Shown here piece after piece: positions 21,301-30,818 of a DNA stretch of 64,000 nt (its first letter is position 1; every line of letters starts with the position of its first letter). Both the position numbers and the translations under genes were made by a program. Under the pieces are notes generated by a model. The model worked only from the letters and a program-made list of their open reading frames with translations. It had not been told where the DNA came from and did not search any database. Source of the stretch: Eubacteriales Family XIII. Incertae Sedis bacterium (lineage in GTDB: Bacteria; Bacillota; Clostridia; Peptostreptococcales; Anaerovoracaceae); contig JAISED010000063.1 of the NCBI GenBank assembly GCA_031264295.1, positions 18,909 to 82,908 of the forward strand, read 5' to 3'.

Positions 21301-24300
21301 TCCGCCACCGTATTTTGCGGGGATTGCAATTGCGCTTATGTAGTTTTGCTGTCCCTCGGTGTAGGAGAGTCCGGCATTACCGAGCGCCCAATCGAATACA
21401 TCGAACACGGTAGCGCTCGTTTTGCCTGCCATGGAATATTCCACGGGGTTGATCCAGTTCTGATATTCGGTCTGCGCGCCGTAGCCCGGCTTGTCCGCAT
21501 GCTTAGCCGCGCCCACAAGACGGAATGTAACGACATTTTTAAGCTCGTCTGACGGCGTCACCGTTAGGACTGCCCGCGCATATGTGAGTTTGTTCGGGCT
21601 GCCTAGCTTGGCCGATATTATGTGCGCGCCCAGGGCAAGGTCTCCGGTATGAATGGTCACGTTTCCGTTTTCATCAGTTACGAGATCGCTTGCGCCGGTC
21701 ATGACGCTCTGTGCGGGATTGCCGTCTATGTAAATCTGCGCGTTTTCAATCGCAGCGCCCACCGTACCGTCTGTACCGACAGGCTTGCCGCGCAGTGTAA
21801 ATGCAATGCTTCCACCTTTAGCAACGCTGATTTCTTCGTTCGTAAACCACGCGCGTTGTTGTCCGCTGTTGTTTTCGTTGTAGTACAATACGATCTCATC
21901 ATTCGGTTTAACAAGTGTTTTCCAGTAATCCGCCGTGACAAGTCCGTTAGCCTCTAAGACCCAAGCCGCGCCCGCAAGCGGCTCACCGTTTATCGTAACG
22001 TTCGGCGTCAGCTTCCCCTGATAGGCGGTGAAATCGATCTGCGGCTGTCTGCCGCTCAGCGCGTCGATCAGCGCGTGGAGCACGGTGTAACCGCCTGGGT
22101 TGTATTCGACATAGCCCTGCCGCGCCAGATCCGCCGGGGTTTTGCCCGCGTCGTATTCAATCACTCCGTCGTATAGCACGGTGTTTTGCGATATGATCTT
22201 AAGCTTTGCCGCTCCTGACGCTTGGTTCAACTTGTCGGCATCAGTGAACGCGGGGATGAATACACTCTCTGTATCCTTCTTTACGTCGAAGGCGCCTGTC
22301 TTGGTCACATAGCCTGATTTTTCAACATAATATCTGTAACCATCCGCGACTGGCAGCGGCCATGCGCCGTCTTCATCTTGTGTGACCCTCGCGCCGTCCG
22401 GCTTACGGATGGTAAGCGTTGCGCCTTCGTCGACTGCTATCGTGAAAGCCGGCGGCGCCGCGCCGCGTTTCACCTTGATGGTATATGTAACTGTATTTTT
22501 CGTTCCTGTATCTGTGTCATTGTCCGCCGCTATTCCGACAACGGTGATAATCGTTTCATCACCGGTGAGCGCAATAGGAGATGACTCTCCATCGCTTACG
22601 GGCATACCGTTTACCGTTACACTTGTAACTTTACCGTTCGGCTCAGTAAACGGGCGAACATTTACCCTTACATTGTTTACATTATATGGAACTTCTGCGA
22701 TGTAGCTGCTGCGCGTGGCGAGGAAACCGTAGCCGAGTGAAAGAACGGGTTTGTCCCCATCGCCCGACAACTCCGCGCTTGTATCCACTGCGGCGGGGCT
22801 GCCGTCCGCGTCCGCCGCGAACAGACGTCCGCTGTAATAGTCTGCATCCGCTTTGTTGTCGAGATTCAGCTGTACATCTTGGATATAGGGGTATCTCCCC
22901 CTGTCTTCCTCAAGTATTCGGCGAAATGTATATGCCACCGGATTGCCGGCGTTCAAATCGTCGGGTGTGATAATCGCTTCAAGAAATCCTTGATTCGTAC
23001 TGCCCCAGTCGGAAACGGAAATGCTGTCCATTACAGCCCTATCACTATAAAACCATCTAGCGGCTATGCTATCTGGATGTGTAGAAACCCAATTTCGGTA
23101 ATATCCCTTCCCGTTTACCGCATAAAAGTGTAATGCGGTCGATACGTAAATATTGCCATTTTCCGCACGGGCAAGGGGGACGTCGAAATTCCTGAAACGC
23201 CCGATGTCAGGCAGACGTGTTTCCGCTTCAACCGAAGTAGTATAATAACTAATGCCACTGGGCAAGGCATATTCATTTTTCTCCTTCTCACGTGCAAAGA
23301 CATCATCCTCCACGTAAAAAGAGATATCTGGTAATATAGAGAAATCGCCTGAAACTGCGTCTGCGTTCAAATTCGCCTTAACGCCGTTTTCCCCGATACT
23401 GTGATGCGCTCCCGATGCGCTTCCCCAACCTGATGACGTTGCAACGCCTTTGCTTAAGGTAGCGGCGCCCGGTTCTATGAATGTTAGATTAAGCAAATTT
23501 TTATTCGCAAAATCATAGCCGACGTCGCTGACACCTCGCATGGTTGCTCCCCACGAAGTCTCATATACAGCGTGCATACTGCCGGAATTATAGATTCCAG
23601 CCAGCTTTATCGGCGCGGACTCAACCCCGTCAAAGAATATCTGTACGGTGTCGCCGAGAGCTGCATTGTCCCCTTTTTTCCAATCAGGATTGCTGAGGTT
23701 TGTAATATTTACGGTCACGCCCTTGGCCTTGATCACGTGGTATTGTTTGAAATCCTGCGAACTTGCCGCCACTTCAACGATATTCCGCCCTTCTTTGAGG
23801 TTGATAGTATAGCTGCCGTCCGCATTTGGTCTGTATGTCGTCCATTTGTCCGCCTTATTCCATTCGTCGGCGAGGCCGCCATTGTGCAGCGGGTCGTGAA
23901 CGCGCACGGAAATATAGCCGTTGTCGACAGCGGGCGTGAATGTGTACTCCGCATAGTCGGAGACATCGCGGTCGAAATAATACGTGTTGGTTTCCTGCGC
24001 TTTTATGTTGGTCTGAAGATTTGTGGGATTTGCCGCAGCAGGATTTGAAACAGTATTCACGATGAAAATACCTTCGTGAACAGGATCGGTTTCAGGATAG
24101 AACACATCGGTTTGTGTGGGAGTAAAGCATCCGCTTTCATCAACGCTTGCCTTGCCCTCAGTATATGTCTTATACCACTGCAAGGGATCATACGTCACCT
24201 TAACAACGCTCAGACCGGCATTACCCGATGATATGATGAAGGAATCCCGCCCCGGATTGTTTTTAGACGCGGCACTTACTTGCCCGCTTAGATTGAGCAC

Positions 24301-25551
24301 CTCAACGCGGTAGTCGGGATTTACGAAAAAGTTCGCCATTGTATCGTCTAACGCCAATCCCTGCCAAACCCGCAGCGGCACCAGTTCAAATGTAGAATTT
24401 TCCGGCATCACAAGATGCTGGGCGTCATTTATATTCAAATAAAGGTCATTCGATCTGTGCCCTTGCCGCGTTCGTGTGACCTCACCAATTGTTTGCAAAT
24501 TCAGGTTTACTGACTTTATTTCTTTTTCAGTATTTTGCGCTCTACCGATATTTTGTAGTTCAACGGCTGTTTTCACAAACGGGCTGCTCCCACCGCCGGC
24601 AAGAACAGTACAGTAATACGGTAATCTAGCCTTGTATATATCGTAACCGTCCACATTTTCACTTTCGAGTGTCACTGTATTAAGAATGCGAAATGGTGTA
24701 AAATGTGCGCCAACTTTATTGAAGAACATTATCGGAGCGCCGTGTGTGACCTTTACTTCTATTTCTGTTAGCGCCGCACCTCTTTGGTTCGGGAAGTGGT
24801 TTGAACCTGGTGTAAACAACATCAGATCAGTAATCTGATTCTTTACTTGCAGGCTGTAATCATTTATGGCATAATCAGGATTTGACGGATCCACCCGAAA
24901 ATCCACATACTTATTTAGCTGTGTGCAAATCAAATATTCTACAACTGTCATTAATCCTATGGTGTCTGATGCATCCCCAACTGTAACGGGATCGTGAATT
25001 GGCTTTACTTCATTCTGAAGCATGTCAAACATTGTTATCTTGACATCGTAGACCTCTTCCGTTTCATCAATGTAAACACATCCATATTCGGCCACGGCGA
25101 ACTTCACAGGTAAGAGATAGAATACCTGTACTGCGGTGCCGTCGACATCCACCAGGAACACACCGTCCGCCGTCTGCTTGCGTGAATCTCCGCCGCCGGC
25201 AAATGTACGCCAATAATAGTAGCCGGGTTCGCATTGGAATGTGACATGTGACCTGTTAGCGGTGTCTATTGTTGCATTGCCAATGTCTACCTTGCTGTCA
25301 GCCGAAAAATCTTCAGTTCTGTATACTTCAAGCTGGTCGCCGGTTATAGCCGTAACTGCTGAAATGCCTTGAGCCGGAACAGCTGCGATAGATCTTAGGC
25401 TGTAATTTATGGTTATAGTGCGCAGATCAGCCGAACTGACTGCCTCGGCCGATTCGGCCGCAAAGGCGGAACCTATGGCAGGCGACAATCCAAACGACAT
25501 TGCCGCGATCAGAATTGCCGCTATAATAGATTTGAATTTATGTAACTTCAC
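18370..25551 (-). CDS. Giant secreted surface protein: signal peptide, cadherin-like beta-sandwich, DUF4430 repeats, terpenoid-cyclase-like alpha/alpha barrel, three SLH domains
   Basis: Signal peptide MKLHKFKSIIAAILIAAMSFGLSPAIGSAFA. DUF4430-like blocks with NSGWMYTVNG...VKAGDEIIWHYVDDF and YSGWMYTVNGSHPGYGIKEQTLHDGDKVVWHYVNDY. Repeats GGGWSLGGANPDPDITAMCLQAL. C-terminal SLH (FEDIKRGDWYYKAIRYVYAKGLMNGTGDSAYAPQTALTRAM). Confidence 0.9.
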   Translation of the reverse strand: MKLHKFKSIIAAILIAAMSFGLSPAIGSAFAAESAEAVSSADLRTITINYSLRSIAAVPAQGISAVTAITGDQLEVYRTEDFSADSKVDIGNATIDTANRSHVTFQCEPGYYYWRTFAGGGDSRKQTADGVFLVDVDGTAVQVFYLLPVKFAVAEYGCVYIDETEEVYDVKITMFDMLQNEVKPIHDPVTVGDASDTIGLMTVVEYLICTQLNKYVDFRVDPSNPDYAINDYSLQVKNQITDLMLFTPGSNHFPNQRGAALTEIEVKVTHGAPIMFFNKVGAHFTPFRILNTVTLESENVDGYDIYKARLPYYCTVLAGGGSSPFVKTAVELQNIGRAQNTEKEIKSVNLNLQTIGEVTRTRQGHRSNDLYLNINDAQHLVMPENSTFELVPLRVWQGLALDDTMANFFVNPDYRVEVLNLSGQVSAASKNNPGRDSFIISSGNAGLSVVKVTYDPLQWYKTYTEGKASVDESGCFTPTQTDVFYPETDPVHEGIFIVNTVSNPAAANPTNLQTNIKAQETNTYYFDRDVSDYAEYTFTPAVDNGYISVRVHDPLHNGGLADEWNKADKWTTYRPNADGSYTINLKEGRNIVEVAASSQDFKQYHVIKAKGVTVNITNLSNPDWKKGDNAALGDTVQIFFDGVESAPIKLAGIYNSGSMHAVYETSWGATMRGVSDVGYDFANKNLLNLTFIEPGAATLSKGVATSSGWGSASGAHHSIGENGVKANLNADAVSGDFSILPDISFYVEDDVFAREKEKNEYALPSGISYYTTSVEAETRLPDIGRFRNFDVPLARAENGNIYVSTALHFYAVNGKGYYRNWVSTHPDSIAARWFYSDRAVMDSISVSDWGSTNQGFLEAIITPDDLNAGNPVAYTFRRILEEDRGRYPYIQDVQLNLDNKADADYYSGRLFAADADGSPAAVDTSAELSGDGDKPVLSLGYGFLATRSSYIAEVPYNVNNVRVNVRPFTEPNGKVTSVTVNGMPVSDGESSPIALTGDETIITVVGIAADNDTDTGTKNTVTYTIKVKRGAAPPAFTIAVDEGATLTIRKPDGARVTQDEDGAWPLPVADGYRYYVEKSGYVTKTGAFDVKKDTESVFIPAFTDADKLNQASGAAKLKIISQNTVLYDGVIEYDAGKTPADLARQGYVEYNPGGYTVLHALIDALSGRQPQIDFTAYQGKLTPNVTINGEPLAGAAWVLEANGLVTADYWKTLVKPNDEIVLYYNENNSGQQRAWFTNEEISVAKGGSIAFTLRGKPVGTDGTVGAAIENAQIYIDGNPAQSVMTGASDLVTDENGNVTIHTGDLALGAHIISAKLGSPNKLTYARAVLTVTPSDELKNVVTFRLVGAAKHADKPGYGAQTEYQNWINPVEYSMAGKTSATVFDVFDWALGNAGLSYTEGQQNYISAIAIPAKYGGGMLTQADNGSNSGWMYTVNGVHTSQGLRAQQVKAGDEIIWHYVDDFYLETDMDGGTPQYPNGWLIPPDTPDIPYETALASALTYLRTSVPTPVFGTGGGEWTILALARSGYTEAAYYDGYYSRVFAEINGKAKIDENRSTENSRAILGLTAIGLNAANVEGNNLVAPLADMTWVNRQGINGAIYALLAIDSGGYELTGAREALVNAILEAEISGGGWSLGGANPDPDITAMCLQALAPYRTQAEVEEAISRAITWLSNAQQDDGTFIAWGDKSSENISQLIVALSALGIDADTDTNFIKNGKSPIDFLLSFADANGGFKHTWDGAVDGMATDQAAYALVAYERFVKKLPALYDMSDAKLLITDTTPAVDKTLLSALIAKAEAAVQSPASYTASSLNNLKNVLAAAKTIEAKPSATQEEVDAAKTALSEAIAKLETTGGSTGDSGISVSFRLIGATRASKDVNLSAGVNDSEYVTWIPTSSYTLNRGATMYDLFMLAIQGAGLSQTGAESNYVKTITAPTVLGAYRLSEFTNGSYSGWMYTVNGSHPGYGIKEQTLHDGDKVVWHYVNDYRHEVGDWFSDLQYPTLGDGSQYNKWLNAPDRLPTSADAKTPGGTSGTASTSEIKAEESLGGGTAKVVVKSEDVKAAVDKAKKDKSTAVSITVKGNESTKIADVTLPKSSAKEIADNGFELVVKSPVGDMSFSKEALTAIAAKTGDTLEVIIADQGKTETLKTSNKAFSLTVKVGGAEISELGGSVAVSLPYTKNTDDDAELLTVYKLGANGDYTEIKDAKYDAATGKMVFTTSETGEYFVSEWISPFEDIKRGDWYYKAIRYVYAKGLMNGTGDSAYAPQTALTRAMLITILAREAGIDTNGGETWYSKAVEWGITNRITDGTNPNGEITREQFAAMLYRYSGSPKTEGGTSDYTDAEKISSWAEEAMTWAVNGGLLTGRTKTTLAPEGTATRAEAATLLQRYLERAE

Positions 25552-25649
25552 GAAAAATGCATCCTTTCTTAAAACGCTTATTAACGAAAAATCGCGGGGA
25601 GGCGTGAAAGTTCACCGCTCCCCGCGCTATTAAACTATGCAGCGATCAC

Positions 25650-26615
25650 CTAGGGATTGATGATATCCGGGAATAATTCATCATCATAGTAGTCGCCGAA
25701 TTTCAGTACAACATAGTCTCCCTCGGATAACTTGTAATCATCCATGGTGATTATTTTAGACATGGGATCTACATTATACTGGCCGGGTATCCTCGGATCC
25801 GCTTTATAAACGCGGTACAACCAGCCGTCAGGAAGGGTTGTTGGGTGCGGCACGCCATTGATCGTGATGGATTCGATGCCGTCAAATCCCCGTGCCGACG
25901 TCCAACTGTCCGCTGCTTTTTGAAAATATACCGCATTGGCAAATCCATCCAAAGCCGTCACATAGGAACGCCCTATATGCGCTCCGCTGTAATAATCATT
26001 CCCAGATGCGCTGAATGGTCTAGGCGTTACTGACGGCAGACCTGTGTCCGGATCGTAAATCGCATATATCAATCCGCCCACGATCACGTTAGGGTCGTCC
26101 TGTACCCTCTCATTCGTTACAACAAAGGTGAAATCAGCTCCGGGCAGATCAACGTCGGCAGTATACGTCGCCTTTACGCTGTACGGACCTGTATCCGGAG
26201 CATTGGCATAGTACGATGAAAAGTACGCCTCATATGCCGGTGCTTCGCCAATAACGGAACCGAAATCATAGTCGAATTCACTTTCAAAATCCAGTGAAGC
26301 TATGTTGCTCAGCGTGCCTGGCGTATTATCCGACCAGCTTATGTCCGCCGCGCTGAATCCTGATGGGAACGGCGCTAAAAAATAGATACCTGAAGCCGAT
26401 ACGCCAAGCGCGAACTCCGTGTATGCGTCAATAAATTGCGACTGTGTAACATCGAAGGTAAACGCCGGATATTCCGGAACTGTCGCCAATATCTCCGGCG
26501 GAGCGGCCGTCGCCGTAGGCGCGGCTGCGAACGCCTGAGCGCCGATCAGTGAAAACATCATCGTTGCCGCGAGCAGCGCGGTCAAGATTCTCTTATGGGA
26601 TTTTGTGGCTTTCAT
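25650..26615 (-). CDS. Secreted protein with DUF4430-like C-terminal domain
   Basis: Signal peptide MKATKSHKRILTALLAATMMFSLIGAQAFA. C-terminal GWLYRVYKADPRIPGQYNVDPMSKIITMDDYKLSEGDYVVLKFGDYYDDE aligns with the DUF4430 blocks of the neighbouring gene. Confidence 0.75.
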   Translation of the reverse strand: MKATKSHKRILTALLAATMMFSLIGAQAFAAAPTATAAPPEILATVPEYPAFTFDVTQSQFIDAYTEFALGVSASGIYFLAPFPSGFSAADISWSDNTPGTLSNIASLDFESEFDYDFGSVIGEAPAYEAYFSSYYANAPDTGPYSVKATYTADVDLPGADFTFVVTNERVQDDPNVIVGGLIYAIYDPDTGLPSVTPRPFSASGNDYYSGAHIGRSYVTALDGFANAVYFQKAADSWTSARGFDGIESITINGVPHPTTLPDGWLYRVYKADPRIPGQYNVDPMSKIITMDDYKLSEGDYVVLKFGDYYDDELFPDIINP

Positions 26616-26979
26616 CTTAAAACCTGTCCTTTCTTTCTAATTTTGTTCAATTTTCATTGAACTGATTTTCTTGAATTTAATTTTGGACTTTGCTTCAGCG
26701 AGGGCGAACGCGCGTATATCATGCGCCGCTCCGCCGGGTCGTCCCTTTCGGTGTAATGCTGAATCAAGTAAGTAGATGCATTCGGCAAGCGGCGGCGCGG
26801 ACGGCCTCTTCGTCTCGCTTGCCGCAGCAAACTCCCGACCTGATTCTGCAAGGTGTCTTTAACACTGCGTCCCCCTTTCGCATTGTCATTGTTAAGCGCA
26901 TTACGCGCTGCGGATTCAATCTCTAGCCCCACACTGCCCCGTCATGCGGAATCGTTCCGCCTTCAATCTTGCACAAAAC

Positions 26980-27021
26980 AAAAAGACCGCGACAACCCAA
27001 ATTCTTGGAATTGTCACGGCC
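26980..27021 (-). terminator. Intrinsic terminator in the cobalamin riboswitch expression platform
   Basis: RNA GGCCGUGACAA...UUGUCGCGGUC (11 bp including G-U pairs) followed by UUUUUGUUUUG. Confidence 0.7.
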
Positions 27022-27039
27022 GTTATTCCCGTGATCCCC

Positions 27040-27300
27040 ACAAGTACTCGCTGCGCGCGCGAAAATACCTGCCATAAAGCCTTCTTGCAGGTCTCCCGGC
27101 TCGCGCATCTGAAGCTTGTGCAATAGACACAGTCCCTCTCGTCTGTTTCAAGCCTTCCCTTTCGGTGGCCGGCTTTCGCCTGAAGAAACAGACTCCGCGC
27201 ATACGGTAGCGGTTCGCTTATTTCCCGAAAATATCAAGATTTAAGCCTGCTCAGGATTCTCACCTGATTCCCTATTCTCCCTGCCGCGCATCTCGAAAAG
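27040..27300 (-). ncRNA. Cobalamin riboswitch (aptamer; boundaries approximate)
   Basis: Reverse strand contains GGGAATCAGGTGAGAATCCTGAGCAGG...ACCGCTACCGTA...GCCACCGAAAGGGAAGGC...GAGCCGGGAGACCTGC (B12 box at 27087-27103). Confidence 0.9.
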
Positions 27301-27614
27301 AGGAAGCGCGCCAAGACACAAAAATCGTATTTGGAGGCTTCTAAGACCTCCCTTTTGTTTTCAAACTAATGACGCGGAAGAAAATATGTTTTCGCGCCAA
27401 ACTCTTTCTCACAAGTAAAAGTGTACCATGTGCGGAAACATTGGTCAAGAGGCTTTCCGTAAATTCCCCCCGAACTTTTCGTAAACTTTTCGTAAAGATT
27501 TTCGACAGGCACATGTAAATTTCTGTAAATATCATTGTCGGAATTTTCGCCGCATTCCGTCAACTTTTTGTCATTTTTATCCACGTGAATCGCAACTCAT
27601 AATCGCACAAATCC

Positions 27615-27643
27615 TTGACATTTAAGCGCGGAAATCTTATAAT
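27615..27643 (+). promoter_or_regulatory. Consensus housekeeping promoter for the biotin ligase / activator pair
   Basis: TTGACA-N17-TATAAT, exact consensus hexamers. Confidence 0.85.
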
Positions 27644-27703
27644 TGATTTCAAGAGTATCACTATACGCGCCTTGTTTTTAAATGAAATGGAGGTTGGGGG
27701 TAA

Positions 27704-28534
27704 ATGAGCGAAGGGGGTTCCACCCCCCGCAGGCGGTTTCGCCTGTCGGGAAAGGATGTTTATATCTATAGGGAAGTGTCTTCTACTAATCTTGTCGCCC
27801 GCTCGATGGCCGCAGACGGCGCGCACAGCGACACCGTAATTATGGCCGCGTTTCAAAACGCCGGCGTCGGTCGTATGCAGCGCCCTTGGGTCTGTCCCGC
27901 CGGAAGCGGAATCACCATGTCTATGATACTAAATCCCGATATAAACCTGAGTTCTATCCCGCTGCTCTCTTTACTGTGCGGCGCGGTCGTAGCCGAAACC
28001 GTAAGGGATCTCACGGGATGCCCTGCAGGTCTCAAATGGCCTAATGACGTTCTTGTGGACGGCAAGAAAATCTGCGGTATCCTCGCTCAAGGCGGCGTTC
28101 GTAAAAATGCCTGCAGCTACGTCATACTCGGCGTCGGCCTGAATGTAAATCAATCCCCTGACGAGTTCCCGCCTGAATTCCGAGATTTCAGCACATCCCT
28201 CAGAATGGAACTCGGTGAACGTGTTTCCCGCATCCGCGCTCTGAAACGCTTCTTCGAGCTGTGGGACATGCATTACGCGGAATTTTCAAGATCGGGTTCC
28301 GCTTATATTCGTGAACGATGGCTGGAAAACAATGTGACTTTAGGACATACAGTAAGGCTGCACGGCGATGCGCCGGACTCGCCTATCCAGGATGGCGTCG
28401 CTGTTGATATAAGTGAAAGAGGCGGTCTCATGCTTCGCCTGCCGAGCGGGGACATCAAGGAATTTTTAGCCGAAGAACTCAGTTTAGGCCGTTCGCATTA
28501 CGCACCGCGCAAGGTCGAAAGGAATACTAAATGA
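27704..28534 (+). CDS. birA: Biotin--[biotin carboxyl-carrier protein] ligase, without N-terminal HTH
   Basis: SGITMSMIL, LKWPNDVLVDGKKICGILAQG, VILGVGLNVNQ motifs. Confidence 0.92.
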   Translation: MSEGGSTPRRRFRLSGKDVYIYREVSSTNLVARSMAADGAHSDTVIMAAFQNAGVGRMQRPWVCPAGSGITMSMILNPDINLSSIPLLSLLCGAVVAETVRDLTGCPAGLKWPNDVLVDGKKICGILAQGGVRKNACSYVILGVGLNVNQSPDEFPPEFRDFSTSLRMELGERVSRIRALKRFFELWDMHYAEFSRSGSAYIRERWLENNVTLGHTVRLHGDAPDSPIQDGVAVDISERGGLMLRLPSGDIKEFLAEELSLGRSHYAPRKVERNTK

Positions 28535-30648
28535 ACGTCCCCAAGAATCTCAATCTCGTCGAGCACATGCCCGTCAGAGAGATGATGAATACCAATTTCA
28601 AGCCTCTGCTCCCCGGCGATACCCTCCGGACAGTTCTTGAGTATTATCAGGATAACAAGGTAAATCTCCTGCCGGTGCTTGACGCGCACAGAAAGCTGGT
28701 CGGCGTATTCCCTAAGAAACGCCTTTTCAGAGCCTTGCTTGAAGGCGCCGATATAGACGCGCCCTGCGAGGTCTTTATGATAAAAAATCCCGTATGCATC
28801 AGCGCCGACTTATCATACGATGAATTTTCATTAGTCTCCAGGGTCAGGAAAAGCCGCGTAGATACCGTCATCGTTCTGGATGGTGATGAGGTAGTGGGCA
28901 CTATGGGCACGGCGGAGTATCTGATCGCCAGTCAAAACCTCGTTACGGCTTCCTCCGCCCTTTTAGAATCCCTGTTTCGCGTTAACCAGGAAGGCATCGT
29001 CATCGTAGACACCGACGAACGCATCATTAAAGCAAATCCCGCCGCGGAGAGAATGTTCAATCTGAACGTGTCCGACGTCCTCGGCAAGAAGATGGGCTTT
29101 GTATTCCCCGAGGTTGAATTTCAAGATCGTTTCAGCGGCATCTATAAACGCACCGTGCGCTCCCTCCCCGTTATGATAAACTGCACTCCTATAGTTGAAA
29201 ACGACGTGCCTATCGGGGCAAGCTACGCCTTCAGGGATCTCTCTGAACTCGAGAAGATCGCCCATGAACTTGAGATAGTGCGCACATTGCAAACGACGAT
29301 CAACGGCGTACTCAACTCCTCTTCGGACGGCGTGTTCGTTTCCGACACAAGCGGCGCGATCAAATATGTGAACAATAAAGCCTGTAATCTGTTCTCCAAG
29401 ACCTTCGATCAGATCACAGATCAGCCCGTTCAGCGTCTGTTCAAGACCGACACCCCGTTTAGAGTGGCTCGTTCAGGCTCTGTGGAGGTGGATAACTGCG
29501 ATATAAACGGTAAAAAATGCCTGGTATCCCACGCCCCGCTGAAAAACAGCGAGCGCGATGAGATCACCGGCATCGTGAGTACCGTATACCTTAACGACAA
29601 CGCCATTGCCGAAGAGCTGTTTCGCAAGTGGTCGTTTCTCAACCAAGAGATGGAATATTACAGGGAGAAGCTGGAAAAGCGCGACGGCGTAAGGAGCAGC
29701 TTTGACAATATCATAGCCCATGACGTGGGATTCAGCAAGATCAAACAAGACGCCCAACGTATCGCGCGAAGCAGCTCTACTGTACTGCTGACGGGCGAAA
29801 GCGGCGTGGGCAAAGGCATGTTCGCACGCGGCATTCATGATTTCAGCCCGCGAGCGGAGCATCCCTTCGTGATCGTCAACTGCGTATCTATACCCGAGAC
29901 ATTGTTTGAATCCGAGCTGTTCGGCTACGCGCCCGGTTCATTCACAGGCGCATTGAAGAGCGGAAAGCCGGGCTTCTTTGAAAGGGCGCAGCACGGAACC
30001 GTCTTCCTGGATGAGATAGGCGATATCCCCCTATCCACTCAGGTCAAGCTTCTTCAGGTACTTCAGGAAAAAGAATTTATACGGGTAGGCGGCAGCAGTA
30101 AGCAAAACGTCGACGTCCGCATTATTGCCGCAACCAACCGCAATCTCATGGAAGCCGTAGCAAATAAAACCTTCCGCGAGGATCTTTATTATCGGCTCAA
30201 TGTCATAGAATTTCATATACCGCCCCTGCGCGAACGTACCGACGATATCATCCCGCTGGCGGAGTCCTTCATACAAAAATCCAACCACATCCTGGGCACA
30301 AAGATAACGGGACTGGACAGACGCGCCAGAACCGCCCTGCTTGAACACCCATGGCCCGGCAATATAAGAGAACTTGAAAATGCCATCGAACGGGCGGCAA
30401 ACTACGTCTGGGAAGGCGATATAGGCGTTGACGACCTGCCTTCGCAGATATCGCTGCAGTCAAACGCCTCCTATTCACAGATACACGCATCCTATCACAG
30501 TGCCCACGTGAATTTCGAACGCGAAATGCTCATGGACGCGCTGCGCAGGGCAAAGGGTAACAAGAGCGCCGCGGCTAAGCTTCTCAATCTCAGCCGTTCC
30601 GCGTTCTACGAAAGGCTTTCAAAATACGGCGTAACACGCGCCGAATAA
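28531..30648 (+). CDS. Sigma-54-dependent transcriptional activator (CBS, PAS, AAA+, Fis-type HTH)
   Basis: N-terminal CBS-like pair, GESGVGKGMFARGIH, ELFGYAPGSFTGA (GSFTGA variant), GTVFLDEIGDIPL, C-terminal GNKSAAAKLLNLSRSAFYERL. ATGA overlap with birA. Confidence 0.95.
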   Translation: MNVPKNLNLVEHMPVREMMNTNFKPLLPGDTLRTVLEYYQDNKVNLLPVLDAHRKLVGVFPKKRLFRALLEGADIDAPCEVFMIKNPVCISADLSYDEFSLVSRVRKSRVDTVIVLDGDEVVGTMGTAEYLIASQNLVTASSALLESLFRVNQEGIVIVDTDERIIKANPAAERMFNLNVSDVLGKKMGFVFPEVEFQDRFSGIYKRTVRSLPVMINCTPIVENDVPIGASYAFRDLSELEKIAHELEIVRTLQTTINGVLNSSSDGVFVSDTSGAIKYVNNKACNLFSKTFDQITDQPVQRLFKTDTPFRVARSGSVEVDNCDINGKKCLVSHAPLKNSERDEITGIVSTVYLNDNAIAEELFRKWSFLNQEMEYYREKLEKRDGVRSSFDNIIAHDVGFSKIKQDAQRIARSSSTVLLTGESGVGKGMFARGIHDFSPRAEHPFVIVNCVSIPETLFESELFGYAPGSFTGALKSGKPGFFERAQHGTVFLDEIGDIPLSTQVKLLQVLQEKEFIRVGGSSKQNVDVRIIAATNRNLMEAVANKTFREDLYYRLNVIEFHIPPLRERTDDIIPLAESFIQKSNHILGTKITGLDRRARTALLEHPWPGNIRELENAIERAANYVWEGDIGVDDLPSQISLQSNASYSQIHASYHSAHVNFEREMLMDALRRAKGNKSAAAKLLNLSRSAFYERLSKYGVTRAE

Positions 30649-30658
30649 TTTTGTATCG

Positions 30659-30699
30659 AAAACCGTACAGTTATCGTAATATGTATGCAAAACCGTACA
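30659..30699 (+). promoter_or_regulatory. Two AAAACCGTACA direct repeats, candidate enhancer (UAS) for the activator
   Basis: AAAACCGTACA at 30659-30669 and 30689-30699, exactly 30 bp apart and 120-160 bp upstream of the -24 element. Confidence 0.6.
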
Positions 30700-30818
30700 C
30701 TACGGCAGAGAATGTCGTTTACATATATTACTATTTTAGAATCAGCATATTGATTTCGAAGCAGGCGCCGCCTTATTCGGCGGGTTTATTATAACCGTTA
30801 CTTCGCTGCCAGACACCA

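Noticed and set aside
26654-26932. 92-aa ORF between the riboswitch and the 321-aa secreted protein gene
   Set aside because: GTG start, weak RBS, low-complexity Arg-rich sequence; may be untranslated leader, so not listed as a gene.
27334-27362. GGAGG-cttctaaga-CCTCC hairpin with T-rich tail as a plus-strand terminator
   Set aside because: Only 5-bp stem and no plus-strand gene upstream; likely part of the sequence upstream of the riboswitch transcript.
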